Part shown: piece by piece, positions 45,769 through 54,260 of the stretch
Position numbering within the stretch: the first letter of the stretch is position 1
How the letters are laid out: each line of letters begins with the position of its first letter
NCBI RefSeq assembly: GCF_004322755.1
Contig: NZ_CP036401.1
Coordinates: forward strand, 5,518,001-5,582,000
Direction of reading: 5' to 3'
Length of the DNA stretch: 64,000 nt
Source of the DNA: Pseudoduganella albidiflava
GTDB taxonomy: Bacteria; Pseudomonadota; Gammaproteobacteria; Burkholderiales; Burkholderiaceae_D
Position numbers and translations under genes: made by a program
Notes under the pieces: model-generated
What the model was told of the DNA's origin: nothing
Database searches by the model: none
What the model saw: only the letters and a program-made list of their open reading frames with translations

Positions 45769-47028
45769 CTACAGCAAACGGAAGGCGGCGATCGCCACCG
45801 CCGTCGGCGGCAGCGCGGCCAGCAGCAGGTGCAGCGCCGATACCGTCTCCAGCGCGAAGTGCCCTTTCAGGATCGACATGCCGGCCGGGTTCGGCGCATT
45901 GGCGATCACGGTCAGGCCGCCACCCGCCACCGCGCCCGTCACCAGCGCGTACTTGAATTCGTCGCTCAAGCCTTCCACCAGCGAACCCAGGTAAGTCAGC
46001 GCGGCATTGTCGGTGACCGCTGTCAGCGCCGTCGCGCCATAGAACACGGCATCGCTGCTCATGCTCATCAGCACCGGCTGCAGCCACCACTGCTGCTGTC
46101 CGCCCAGCACCACCAGGCCGGCCAGGAAGAATGCCACCAGCAAGCCCTCGCGCAGGATCAGCCGGTCCTGGAAGCGCTCGTAGGAATGTGCCACGCCCAG
46201 GAAGAACAGGAACAGGCCCATGAACACGGCCGGATGGTGCGCGAACAGCACCACGCCGGCCAGGAATGCCAGGTGCGCCAGCACGAGTGGCAGCGGCACG
46301 GCGGTATCCTTCCCGGCCGTGGCGGCGGGGCGCAGCGCGGCCAGTTCGCGGGCGAACAGCGCCGTGACGCCGGCCGCGTTGACAACCACCGCCAGCGCCG
46401 CCTTCCAGCCGATGTGCGACAGCATGAACGGCAAGTCCCAGCCCCACTTGGCGGCCACCATCAGCACCGGCGGCGCGGCATACGGGGTCAGCGTGCCGCC
46501 GATCGACACGTTGACGAACAGGACGCCCAGCGTGGCGTACTTCAGCCGTTCCGAGATGCCGCTGGCGAAGATGCGCTCGGAGAGGATGAGCGCGGCCAGC
46601 GTCATCGCGGCCGGTTCCGTGATGAACGAGCCCAGCAGCGGCACGCCGGCCAGCACGATGAAACAGGTCACCACGCCATCCGGCAGCGGTATGGCGCGGG
46701 CCAGCAATGCCACGGCCGATTTCATCGTTTGCAGGATCGGCCGCGTGGCGGCGATCACCATGATCACGAACACGAACATGGGCTCGGTGAAGTTGCGGCT
46801 GTCCACGTAGGCTACCGCGTCGCCCGTGCCGCCCGTGATGGCGATGAACGCCACCAGCACCATGGCCCAGAAGCCGAACACCACCTCGACCTCGCCCAGC
46901 AGGTGCCAGATGCCGGCATGCGCGGGAAAGCGTTGCGCGAGGCGCTCGAACACCTGGGCGGAAAAGGTATGCAGGATGGCGACGGCAAACAGTACCGCGC
47001 CGGCACTTTCGATGATGCTGGGCGTCAT
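45769..47028 (-). CDS. Putative Na+/H+ antiporter
   Basis: The 419-residue membrane protein has about ten hydrophobic segments across its length and the conserved stretches LLGSFITEPAAMTLAALIL, VSIGGTLTPYAAPPVLMVA and ALTAVTDNAALTYLGSL found in the putative Na+/H+ antiporter family (PF07399). GGAGGAG precedes the ATG at 47028; upstream in-frame sequence is not coding. Transport activity is inferred from the family only. Confidence 0.82.
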   Translation of the reverse strand: MTPSIIESAGAVLFAVAILHTFSAQVFERLAQRFPAHAGIWHLLGEVEVVFGFWAMVLVAFIAITGGTGDAVAYVDSRNFTEPMFVFVIMVIAATRPILQTMKSAVALLARAIPLPDGVVTCFIVLAGVPLLGSFITEPAAMTLAALILSERIFASGISERLKYATLGVLFVNVSIGGTLTPYAAPPVLMVAAKWGWDLPFMLSHIGWKAALAVVVNAAGVTALFARELAALRPAATAGKDTAVPLPLVLAHLAFLAGVVLFAHHPAVFMGLFLFFLGVAHSYERFQDRLILREGLLVAFFLAGLVVLGGQQQWWLQPVLMSMSSDAVFYGATALTAVTDNAALTYLGSLVEGLSDEFKYALVTGAVAGGGLTVIANAPNPAGMSILKGHFALETVSALHLLLAALPPTAVAIAAFRLL

Positions 47029-47216
47029 GCGCTCCTCCAGGCTATGCAGACAGGAATTGTAAGTCAGCAATAGTGAAAGGGCATATATCAATGCATGCGC
47101 GTGCGAAGTTTGACGCGGATCAAACTTCCGTAGTTGGCCCGGGATGACCATCGTTCCTCGGGGTGCGGAACTGCCAAGTGCCCTGCAACGCACGTGTCGA
47201 TACCGAGGAGATAGCC

Positions 47217-48695
47217 ATGGACCAGAAAGTGATCGTGCCGGGACTGGAAGCCGTGCTGGCGACCCGCCCTGAATTGCCGGTGGGATTCGTGCCGACCCCG
47301 TCCGCCCCCTACCGGACCCACCGCAAGGTGGCCAAGCTGACCGAGCAGCCGGGCTACCCGCGGCTGAGGTCAGCGCCCGGCGTGCCGCAACCGGTACCGG
47401 CGACCTCGGCCGGCGCACGCGTGCTGATGTGGAAGCAGGACCCTTCCGTCAGCGACGTGGGCACCCGCAAGGCCTTCCTGCACGGCGTGATCCTGGAAGG
47501 TCCGCGCGATGCCCGCATCACGTCCGGCCAGCCCGGCATCGCGCCGGTCAGCCCGAACGCGTTCGGCGATTTCATCGTGCCGCCGGACACCGAACAGTTC
47601 GATGCCGTGCACACCTTCACGGTGGTGCGCCAGACGCTGACGATGTACCAGCGCGTGCTGGCGGCGGACGACAGCGGCGCCCTGCTGCCGTGGGCCTGGA
47701 ACAGCGGCAACAACACGGCGCCGCTGCAGGTTTTTCCACACGGCTTGCCGGATGTGATGAACGCCTACTACAGCCGCACCGAACGGGCCCTGAAATTCGG
47801 CCATTTCATTCCCAGCGGCGCGCCGGAGCGCATGTTCACCTGCCGCTCGTTCGACATTGTTGCCCATGAAACGGCCCACGCCGTGCTCGACGGGCTGAAG
47901 CCGAAGTGGATCCTGTCTTCCGCGCCGCCGCAAACGGGCGGCCTGCACGAATCGTTCGGCGACCTGACCGCGATCTTCCTGGCGCTGTCGCAGATGGACC
48001 AGGTGGAAGCCGTCATCGCGCAGACCAGGGCCGACCTGCACGACAAGACCTTCCTGGCCGACATGGCCGAACAGTTCGGCCTGGCGCTGGGCCGCAGCAA
48101 TGGCTTGCGCAACGCCGACAACGACCTGACGCTGGCGGAAACGAGCAACCAGGTGCACGCGATCTCGCAGGTGTTCACCGGGGCCGTCTACGATATCCTG
48201 GCCGACATTTTTTCGTACGAACGCCAGCCTGGGCTGGAAGACGACGCCGCCGTGCTGCACCGGGTGGGCGGCTACCTGTGCAGCCTGACGCTGCGCGCGC
48301 TGGTGGCCGCGCCGGACGCGGGCGCCACCTATGCGGACGTGGCGAACCACATGCTGCGCCTGGCCGAGGCGGACGGCAAGCCGGTCGAGTACCGCAACTT
48401 CATCCGCAACCGCTTCACGCTGCGCGAAGTGGTCGTGTCCGACACGCCGCTGTCGGACGACGTGCCGCCCCATGCGACACTGGCGGCCGCGATCGTCGAC
48501 CAGCCGCAGGCGATGCAGGACCGCCGCGCCTGCTGCGGTACCATGAACAATGCGCAGTATTTCGACCTGGAAGACGTGCTGGAAGCGGAGCGGCAGGCGC
48601 TGGCGCGCTGGTGCCAGGGGTATGCCGCGCGGCACCAGCACAAGGATGCCGCCGCGGCATCCGCCGGTAGCGGCGAGCGGGCCGTGAACAAGTAG
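47217..48695 (+). CDS. Gluzincin metalloprotease, protealysin-inhibitor linked
   Basis: The 492-residue protein carries the zinc motif HETAH (His217, Glu218, His221) and 23 residues later GGLHESFGD, where Glu245 is the likely third zinc ligand as in thermolysin-like M4 enzymes. No signal peptide is seen, so it may be cytosolic or exported by another route. GAGGAG stands at good spacing before the ATG at 47217. The downstream gene encodes an emfourin-type inhibitor, the arrangement of the protealysin operon of Serratia, which supports a protealysin-like role. The rest of the protein is longer than protealysin and not fully recognised. Confidence 0.8.
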   Translation: MDQKVIVPGLEAVLATRPELPVGFVPTPSAPYRTHRKVAKLTEQPGYPRLRSAPGVPQPVPATSAGARVLMWKQDPSVSDVGTRKAFLHGVILEGPRDARITSGQPGIAPVSPNAFGDFIVPPDTEQFDAVHTFTVVRQTLTMYQRVLAADDSGALLPWAWNSGNNTAPLQVFPHGLPDVMNAYYSRTERALKFGHFIPSGAPERMFTCRSFDIVAHETAHAVLDGLKPKWILSSAPPQTGGLHESFGDLTAIFLALSQMDQVEAVIAQTRADLHDKTFLADMAEQFGLALGRSNGLRNADNDLTLAETSNQVHAISQVFTGAVYDILADIFSYERQPGLEDDAAVLHRVGGYLCSLTLRALVAAPDAGATYADVANHMLRLAEADGKPVEYRNFIRNRFTLREVVVSDTPLSDDVPPHATLAAAIVDQPQAMQDRRACCGTMNNAQYFDLEDVLEAERQALARWCQGYAARHQHKDAAAASAGSGERAVNK

Positions 48696-48792
48696 CCTGC
48701 TTGCCGGTCGATGGCGCCGATCGCCGGTCGTTGGCGGCCGGACACCGGCGCTGGCCGCCGCGGCGGACCGGCCGGTTCTGTTCGGCCAGCGG

Positions 48793-48890
48793 CTGGTTCG
48801 TACTGCCGGTTCGTACTTCAACGGCTGGTTCGTACTGCCGGTTCGTACTGCCGGTTCGTACTGCCGGTTCGTACTTCAACGGCTGGTCCG
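48793..48890. repeat. Tandem GGTTCGTACT units
   Basis: Six copies of GGTTCGTACT and one degenerate copy stand in a row. They are followed alternately by GCC or by TTCAACGGCT, giving units of 13 to 20 bases. They lie between the protease stop and the inhibitor start. Confidence 0.75.
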
Positions 48891-48917
48891 CACCTCACCT
48901 GTTCACCGGAGAACCCC

Positions 48918-49205
48918 ATGAAAATCAGCGCTACCAGCAGCGGCGGCTTCGCCGGCATCACCCGCCAGCATGAAGTCGATACGGCCACCAGTCCGGCCGG
49001 CCAGGCACTGGAAGCCGAGCTGGCTTCCCGCGCTTTCTTCGCCAACCCGCGCGGCGCGGCCGAGGAACCGGTCGGCGCCGACATTCCCCGCTGGACCATC
49101 ACGGTCGATGCGGACGGCGAGCGCCACAGCGTGAGTTTCGCCGAGGATGGCAACCCGGCGAACGCGCGCTGGCGCGAATTACTGGACCGTATCCTGGCGG
49201 CCTGA
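48918..49205 (+). CDS. Emfourin-type protease inhibitor
   Basis: The 95-residue protein has the emfourin pattern: MKISATSSGGFAGITRQHEVDT near the N-terminus, then a predicted beta-strand core with PRWTITVDADGERHSVSFAED. Emfourin of Serratia blocks protealysin, its operon partner, in the slow-tight mode; by analogy this protein should inhibit the protease encoded just upstream. CCGGAGAA precedes the ATG. It is cytosolic by sequence. Confidence 0.85.
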   Translation: MKISATSSGGFAGITRQHEVDTATSPAGQALEAELASRAFFANPRGAAEEPVGADIPRWTITVDADGERHSVSFAEDGNPANARWRELLDRILAA

Positions 49206-49309
49206 CGCCTTTTTCACGGCGGCATCCACGCGGCTGGCGACCCGCTGGCGCCCCGCACCGGCAACGGCGCGCGGCGCATTTGCTTATATGTATTGTGTCT
49301 AAGCCTGAA

Positions 49310-49338
49310 TTGTGAGAAAGGGAGAATTGCCCTAAAAT
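49310..49338 (+). promoter_or_regulatory. Sigma-70 type promoter of fdxA
   Basis: TTGTGA (49310-49315) and TAAAAT (49333-49338) with a 17-base spacer, 65 bases before the fdxA start. Confidence 0.65.
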
Positions 49339-49403
49339 ACAGTGCTTTGCTGAAGTTGGGATTGTGTTATCGACCGCTTCGCACCAACATTGATAGGACT
49401 GCT

Positions 49404-49727
49404 ATGACCCACGTTGTCACCGAATCTTGCATCGCCTGCCGGTATACGGACTGCGTCGATGTTTGCCCGGTAGATTGTTTCCGCGAAGGCCCGAATTTCC
49501 TGGCAATTGACCCCGACGAATGCATCGACTGCGCCGTGTGCGTGGCGGAATGCCCGGTCAACGCCATTTTCGCGGAAGAAGATGTGCCGTCCGACCAGCA
49601 GCAATACATCAAGCTCAATGCGGACCTGTCCCGCAACTGGCCTTCGATCACGAAGACCAAGGCAGCCCTGCCGGAAGCCGAGCAGTTCAAGGACGTCAAG
49701 GAAAAACTCCACCTGCTGGCCCGCTAA
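49404..49727 (+). CDS. fdxA: Seven-iron ferredoxin FdxA
   Basis: The 107-residue protein has the two-cluster pattern of [3Fe-4S][4Fe-4S] ferredoxins: cysteines 9, 12, 17, 21 and 25 ([18 protein letters not shown]) and 40, 43, 46 and 50 ([13 protein letters not shown]). The C-terminal helical extension is normal for FdxA. It is a small electron carrier and is followed 128 bases later by a ferredoxin-NADP reductase, its likely partner. Confidence 0.96.
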   Translation: MTHVVTESCIACRYTDCVDVCPVDCFREGPNFLAIDPDECIDCAVCVAECPVNAIFAEEDVPSDQQQYIKLNADLSRNWPSITKTKAALPEAEQFKDVKEKLHLLAR

Positions 49728-49855
49728 CGGCAGTTTCCCGGCAGTCGCGCCGCGCGCCCACGCCCGCGCTTATTGGCTTTGTCATTGACTCTGTAATTGA
49801 TTCTTTCATTGTCATGCGCGCCTGCCGCCATTGAATACACAGGATAGAAATCGTC

Positions 49856-50923
49856 ATGAATATCGTCAGCACCCCTCCAGGTGGCTTCCATGAAACGGAT
49901 GCCGTCATCATCGGCGCCGGTCCCGTCGGCCTGTTCCAGGTCTTCGAACTGGGCCTGCTGGAAATCAAGGCCCACGTGATCGACTCGCTGGCCGCCGTCG
50001 GTGGCCAGTGCGTGGAACTGTATCCGGACAAGCCGATCTACGATATTCCCGCGATTCCTTCCTGCACCGGCCAGGAATTGACCGATGGCTTGCTCAAGCA
50101 GATCGAGCCGTTCGGCGCCACCTTCCACCTGGGCCAGGAAGTCACCGTCGTGCACAAGCGTGAAGACGGCCGCTTCGACGTCGAAACCAGCCTGGGCACC
50201 AAGTTCATCACCAAGACCATCTTCATCGCCGCCGGCGTCGGTTCGTTCCAGCCGCGCACGATGAAGACCGAAGGCCTCGAAGCGTTCGAAGGTTCGCAGG
50301 TGTTCTACCGCGTCAAGGATCCGTCGCAATTCGAAGGCAAGAACCTGGTCATCTGCGGCGGCGGAGACTCCGCGCTGGACTGGGCGCTGAACTTCGTCGG
50401 CAAGGCCGAGTCCGTGGTGCTGCTGCACCGCCGCGAGGATTTCCGCGCCGCGCCCGCTTCCGTGGCAAAGATGAAGCAGCTGTGCGAAGACTATGAAATG
50501 CAGCTGATCATCGGCCAGGTGTCCGGCATCGAGCAAAAGGACGGCAAGCTGTCCGAACTGCGCGTCACGGGCGCCGACGGCGTGACCCGCCGCGTGCCGC
50601 TGGACATGCTGCTGGTGTTCTACGGCCTGTCGCCAAAGCTGGGCCCGATCGCCGAGTGGGGCCTGGACATCGAGCGCAAGCAGCTGAAGGTGACTTCCAC
50701 GGAGAAATTCGAAACGAACGTGCCGGGCATTTTCGCCGTGGGCGACATCAACACGTATCCGGGCAAGAAGAAACTGATCCTGTCGGGCTTCCACGAAGCC
50801 GCGCTGGCCGCCTTCGGCGCCGCGCCGTATATCTTCCCGGACAAGAAAATCCACATGCAGTACACCACGACGTCGCCAAAACTCCACAAAGTGCTGGGTG
50901 TCGAATCGCCAGTCTTCGACTGA
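49856..50923 (+). CDS. Ferredoxin--NADP reductase, thioredoxin-reductase type
   Basis: The 355-residue flavoprotein has the FAD site [33 protein letters not shown], the NADPH site [13 protein letters not shown] and the C-terminal [27 protein letters not shown]. It lacks the CxxC redox pair of thioredoxin reductase (GGQC is followed by no second cysteine), which marks the type-2 ferredoxin-NADP reductase family. It moves electrons between NADPH and ferredoxin, probably FdxA upstream. Confidence 0.95.
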   Translation: MNIVSTPPGGFHETDAVIIGAGPVGLFQVFELGLLEIKAHVIDSLAAVGGQCVELYPDKPIYDIPAIPSCTGQELTDGLLKQIEPFGATFHLGQEVTVVHKREDGRFDVETSLGTKFITKTIFIAAGVGSFQPRTMKTEGLEAFEGSQVFYRVKDPSQFEGKNLVICGGGDSALDWALNFVGKAESVVLLHRREDFRAAPASVAKMKQLCEDYEMQLIIGQVSGIEQKDGKLSELRVTGADGVTRRVPLDMLLVFYGLSPKLGPIAEWGLDIERKQLKVTSTEKFETNVPGIFAVGDINTYPGKKKLILSGFHEAALAAFGAAPYIFPDKKIHMQYTTTSPKLHKVLGVESPVFD

Positions 50924-50971
50924 TCCCGGGGTGCAACCATGAGTCTGACCAAGTGTTCAGACCTGTCCTAC

Positions 50972-51000
50972 AAAAAAGCAGCGGAAACGCTGCTTTTTTT
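50972..51000 (+). terminator. Terminator after the ferredoxin reductase
   Basis: AGCAGCG and CGCTGCT close a GAAA tetraloop, with A and T runs extending the stem, about 50 bases past the stop codon. Confidence 0.93.
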
Positions 51001-51090
51001 GTTTCAGCGGCACTATTATCGTAGGAACTACAGGCATCTTTGGCTAATTTGTTGCTTTTGTACACCTTTCTCGCAACACCTTGAAAATGC

Positions 51091-51118
51091 TTTACGTTAA
51101 TAAGAAACGGCCTATAAT
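51091..51118 (+). promoter_or_regulatory. Sigma-70 type promoter of phaZ
   Basis: A perfect -10 box TATAAT (51113-51118) lies 60 bases before the phaZ start. TTTACG (51091-51096) is a weak -35 with a 16-base spacer. Confidence 0.6.
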
Positions 51119-51178
51119 GGGCTTATGATTTCCGCGCTGCATCTTATTTCAGCAGCGCATTATGACCCGGGAACACCT

Positions 51179-52402
51179 ATGCTTTACCAACTCCATGAGA
51201 TGCAACGGACCTTCCTGAACCCGCTGATGCAGTGGGCCGAAGCGTCCTCGAAACTGTTCAGCAACCCGGTGTCGCCACTGGCGCACACGCCGTTCGCGCA
51301 GCGTATCGCTGCCGGCTATGAACTGCTGTACCGCCTGGGCAAGGATTACGAAAAGCCGCCATTCGGCATCGATACCACCACCGTCGACGGCAAGCCTGTC
51401 TCGATCATCGAGCACGCCGCCGTCACCAAGCCATTCTGCCGCCTGCTGCACTTCCGCAAGGATACGCGGGAGGCACTGAAGCAGCCGACCGTACTGCTGG
51501 TCGCGCCGCTGTCCGGCCACCATTCCACGCTGCTGCGCGACACCGTGCGCGGCCTGCTGCCGGAACACGATGTGTTCATCACCGACTGGACCGACGCGCG
51601 CATGGTGCCGCTGAGCGAAGGCCCGTTCCACCTCGACGACTACATCTACTACGTGCAGGACTTCATCCGCCACCTGGGGCCGGACGTGCACGTGATTTCC
51701 GTGTGCCAGCCGACGGTGCCGGTACTGGCCGCGATCTCGCTGATGGCGTCCAACAACGATCCGAAGCTGCCGAAGACGATGACGATGATGGGCGGCCCGA
51801 TCGACCCGCGCAAGTCGCCGACCGCCGTCAACAACCTGGCCACCGAGAAGCCGTTCTCGTGGTTCGAGAACACGGTGATCTATCCGGTGCCGCCGAACTA
51901 TCCGGGCTTCGGCCGCAAGGTCTACCCGGGCTTCCTGCAGCATGCCGGCTTCATCGCGATGAACCCGGGCCGCCATGCGCAATCGCACCGCGAGTTCTAC
52001 ATGCAACTGGTGCGCGGCGACGATGAATCGGCGGAAAGCCACCGCAAGTTCTACGACGAATACAACGCCGTGCTCGACATGCCGGCCGAGTATTACCTCG
52101 ACACCATCAAGACCGTGTTCCAGGAACACCGCCTGCCGAACGGCACGTGGGAAGTGGGTGGCCAGCTGGTGCGCCCGCAGGACATCAAGAACGTGGCGCT
52201 GCTGACCGTCGAAGGCGAGCTGGACGACATTTCCGGCGCCGGCCAGACGCAGGCTGCCCACGAACTGTGCAGCGGCATCCCGGCCGGCATGCAGGAAGAC
52301 TTCGTGGTGCCGCAGGCCGGCCACTACGGCATCTTCTCCGGCCGCCGCTGGCGCGAACTGGTGTGCCCGAAGATCACCTCGTTCATCCGGCAGCACGCCT
52401 GA
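51179..52402 (+). CDS. phaZ: Intracellular polyhydroxybutyrate depolymerase
   Basis: The 407-residue protein degrades stored polyhydroxybutyrate granules. The nucleophile is a cysteine, Cys176 in VISVCQPTVP, as in PhaZ1 of Cupriavidus, in place of the usual serine. Asp349 or Asp350 (EGELDDISGAG) and His382 (AGHYGIF) complete the triad. The start at 51179 (MLYQLHEMQRTFLNPL) has GGGA upstream and fits family length; an earlier in-frame ATG at 51125 adds residues without similarity. It has its own promoter and terminator. Confidence 0.95.
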   Translation: MLYQLHEMQRTFLNPLMQWAEASSKLFSNPVSPLAHTPFAQRIAAGYELLYRLGKDYEKPPFGIDTTTVDGKPVSIIEHAAVTKPFCRLLHFRKDTREALKQPTVLLVAPLSGHHSTLLRDTVRGLLPEHDVFITDWTDARMVPLSEGPFHLDDYIYYVQDFIRHLGPDVHVISVCQPTVPVLAAISLMASNNDPKLPKTMTMMGGPIDPRKSPTAVNNLATEKPFSWFENTVIYPVPPNYPGFGRKVYPGFLQHAGFIAMNPGRHAQSHREFYMQLVRGDDESAESHRKFYDEYNAVLDMPAEYYLDTIKTVFQEHRLPNGTWEVGGQLVRPQDIKNVALLTVEGELDDISGAGQTQAAHELCSGIPAGMQEDFVVPQAGHYGIFSGRRWRELVCPKITSFIRQHA

Positions 52403-52421
52403 TCCGTCTCCTCGAAGACCG

Positions 52422-52447
52422 GCCGCCCTACGGGGCGGCTTTTTTTT
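52422..52447 (+). terminator. Terminator of phaZ
   Basis: GCCGCCC and GGGCGGC pair around TACG, followed by eight Ts, about 20 bases past the stop codon. Confidence 0.93.
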
Positions 52448-52522
52448 GCTCCGGCGACTTCCGCGCACGCTGGCGGCTGCCTGGCGACAGGCATGATTTC
52501 CGGGGAAAAGTTTCAAAAAAAT

Positions 52523-52749
52523 GGTGACAGTCACCAATGCCGTTAAGTTACGCGTTACGCGACACATTGAAAGTGCATGCATTCACCCCAACAGCGAAGG
52601 ACTGGGGTCAGACCCGGCGGGTCTGACCCCGGAATTTGCACTTGGGGTGGCCTGTCTCAAAAAAATGGTGACAGTCACCATTTTCTGCTTCTGCTGGTGC
52701 GGCTCCAGGCACAAGTCCCGGGGGAATGTTTCCAAAAAAACGGTGACAG
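52523..52749. repeat. Cluster of three palindromic repeats before the IS
   Basis: GGTGACAGTCACC occurs at 52523-52535 and 52667-52679, and its first eight bases at 52742-52749 where the IS begins. The copies at 52523 and 52742 share a longer upstream part (CCGGGGAAAAGTTTC and CCGGGGGAATGTTTC followed by seven As). Between the first two lies a short GGGGTCAG element, described separately. No gene is seen in 52403-52749. Confidence 0.75.
52551..52652. repeat. Short form of the GGGGTCAG repeat, reversed
   Basis: In reverse orientation to the copy at 37313. CGCGTTACGCGACACATTGA and TGCATGCATTCACCCCAAC lead to the hairpin 52604-52630 (GGGGTCAGACCCG with CGGGTCTGACCCC), then GGAATTTGCACTTGGGGTGG. 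The last block is the exact reverse complement of the left flank of the long copy at 25933. Confidence 0.78.
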
Positions 52750-52793
52750 TGAACTGAACCCTAAAAGTTGGACACCAACTTTTGGGGTTTTTC

Positions 52794-53327
52794 ATGGCGA
52801 AATACAGTGTGCAGTTCAAGCAAGAGGTGGTCGATCGATATCGGGCCGGCCCGTTAGGATGCGTTCGTCTGGGCAACGAGATGGGCGTGGATCCTAGCCT
52901 GGTCTATTTGTGGGTCAGGCTATACGACGCTCATGGCGTGGGGGGCCTGGAGAAGAAGCAACATAGGCACAGCGCTGAGGGCAAGCTGTCGATATTGCAG
53001 CACATGTGGAAACATGAGTTGTCATGTTTCGAGACGGCCGTGATTTTCAACGTGCGCCACACCGGCAGCATCGGCCAGTGGGAGCGCTGCTATCATAGCG
53101 GCGGTATAGATGCGCTCAGTCCCCGACCGCGCCAGAGACCGAAGAAAATGCCCACATCCCAGCCGCCCGCGCCGCAAACGCCTCTCGATGAAGAGGCCAA
53201 GACCCTTGAAGAGCTTCTCAAAGAAGTGAACTACTTGCGGATGGAGAACGCCTACCTAAAAAAGCTGGATGCCTTGGTTCAGGAAGAGAAGCAGCAGCGT
53301 GCGATAGCGCGCAAAAAGCGAAAGTAA
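52794..53327 (+). CDS. IS150-group transposase OrfA
   Basis: The 177-residue protein has the helix-turn-helix start MAKYSVQFKQEVVDRYRAG with LGNEMGVDPSLVYLWVRLYDAHG, a second helix-turn-helix-like unit, and a C-terminal leucine-zipper-like helix (LEELLKEVNYLRMENAYLKKLDALV). It binds the IS ends. The sequence CAAAAAG at 53312-53318, just before the stop, may allow a -1 ribosomal shift into OrfB. Confidence 0.92.
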   Translation: MAKYSVQFKQEVVDRYRAGPLGCVRLGNEMGVDPSLVYLWVRLYDAHGVGGLEKKQHRHSAEGKLSILQHMWKHELSCFETAVIFNVRHTGSIGQWERCYHSGGIDALSPRPRQRPKKMPTSQPPAPQTPLDEEAKTLEELLKEVNYLRMENAYLKKLDALVQEEKQQRAIARKKRK

Positions 53328-53353
53328 TCACTGAACTGAGGCAGCGTTTCCCT

Positions 53354-54163
53354 TTGGATGGCTTGCTGGAAGTAGCAGGCCTGGCGCGCAGCACTTACTA
53401 CTATCAGCAGCAAGTGGCCAAGCTAGGCGATCGTGACGAGGCCTTAAAAAATCGTGTTCAGGGCGTCTTCGACGGCAACCACGGGCGCTATGGCTATCGC
53501 CGTGTGGCCGCTGAGATCCGCAAGGACGGGCATAAGGTTAACCACAAACGTGTACAGCGTTTGATGAGCGAGCTCGGCTTGAAATCGCTGGTGCGGCCGA
53601 AGAAGTATCGTTCTTACAAAGGCGAAGTGGGCGAAGCTGCAGATAACCTCTTGGACCGCGATTTTGAAGCTGCGGCCATGCACGAGAAGTGGGTAACTGA
53701 TGTCACGGAGTTCAATGTCGCTGGCAAAAAACTGTATCTCTCGCCGGTGATGGATCTGTGCAACGGCGAGATCATCGCCTTCGAGACGAACACCCGGCCA
53801 GTGCTGAGCTTGGTTACCAACATGGTTAAAAAAGCCCTGCGAAAGCTCGGCAAAGACGACAAGCCAATCCTTCACTCAGACCAGGGATGGCACTATCGGA
53901 AGCCCGCTTACCGGAAGGCGCTGGAGGATAAAAATGTCGTGCAGAGCATGTCTCGCAAAGGAAATTGCCTCGATAACGCTGCCATGGAGAGCTTCTTCGC
54001 CGTACTCAAGACTGAGTACTTCCATCTGCAGAAATTTGCCAGTATCGAGGAGCTGAAGAAAGGCCTGGTGAAGTACATCCGCTACTACAATCACAAGCGC
54101 ATCAAGCTTAGGTTGAACGGGCTGAGTCCTGTGCAGTACAGAACTCAGCTCCAAGTAGCATAG
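53354..54163 (+). CDS. IS150-group transposase OrfB (DDE integrase core)
   Basis: The open frame (269 residues from a TTG at 53354) holds an HTH_21-like part (YGYRRVAAEIRKDG) and an rve integrase core with the catalytic D, D and E in WVTDVTEF, LHSDQGWHY and NAAMESFFAVLKTE. The frame is open further upstream, through at least 53300, so the true product is probably an OrfAB fusion made by -1 frameshifting. No internal stop is present. Confidence 0.92.
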   Translation: MDGLLEVAGLARSTYYYQQQVAKLGDRDEALKNRVQGVFDGNHGRYGYRRVAAEIRKDGHKVNHKRVQRLMSELGLKSLVRPKKYRSYKGEVGEAADNLLDRDFEAAAMHEKWVTDVTEFNVAGKKLYLSPVMDLCNGEIIAFETNTRPVLSLVTNMVKKALRKLGKDDKPILHSDQGWHYRKPAYRKALEDKNVVQSMSRKGNCLDNAAMESFFAVLKTEYFHLQKFASIEELKKGLVKYIRYYNHKRIKLRLNGLSPVQYRTQLQVA

Positions 54164-54197
54164 CTAACAAACCGTCCAACTTCCTGGGGTCACTTCA

Positions 54198-54237
54198 CAG
54201 TCACCATTTTTTTAATGGTGACTGTCACCGTTTTTTT
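54198..54237. repeat. Palindromes interrupted by the IS
   Basis: CAGTCACC (54198-54205) is the second half of the GGTGACAGTCACC palindrome split by the IS. ATTTTTTTAAT follows, and then an intact GGTGACTGTCACC (54217-54229) and a T-run. Before insertion this was one long inverted repeat, which may also serve as a terminator for the gene at 54261. Confidence 0.72.
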
Positions 54238-54260
54238 GCTTGCGCCGCTTTGCCTCCGCG

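Larger units (their letters stand above)
52750..54197 (+). mobile_element. Intact IS3-family (IS150-group) insertion sequence
   Basis: The 1448-bp element starts TGAACTGAACCC and ends GGGGTCACTTCA. The ends form imperfect inverted repeats of about 26 bases sharing the block AAGTTGGAC. A 3-bp target duplication CAG flanks it (52747-52749 and 54198-54200). Two overlapping reading phases encode OrfA and OrfB, with OrfB in the -1 frame. The size, 3-bp duplication and proteins fit the IS150 group. Both frames are intact, so it may be active. Confidence 0.92.

Noticed and set aside
52604..52630. GGGGTCAG hairpins as possible CRISPR repeats
   Set aside because: Copies are scattered over the window with unrelated spacing and both orientations. 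There is no array and no cas gene.
53312..53354. A frameshift mutation disabling the IS transposase
   Set aside because: The -1 phase between OrfA and OrfB and the A-rich site are the normal design of IS3-family elements, and no stop interrupts either frame.
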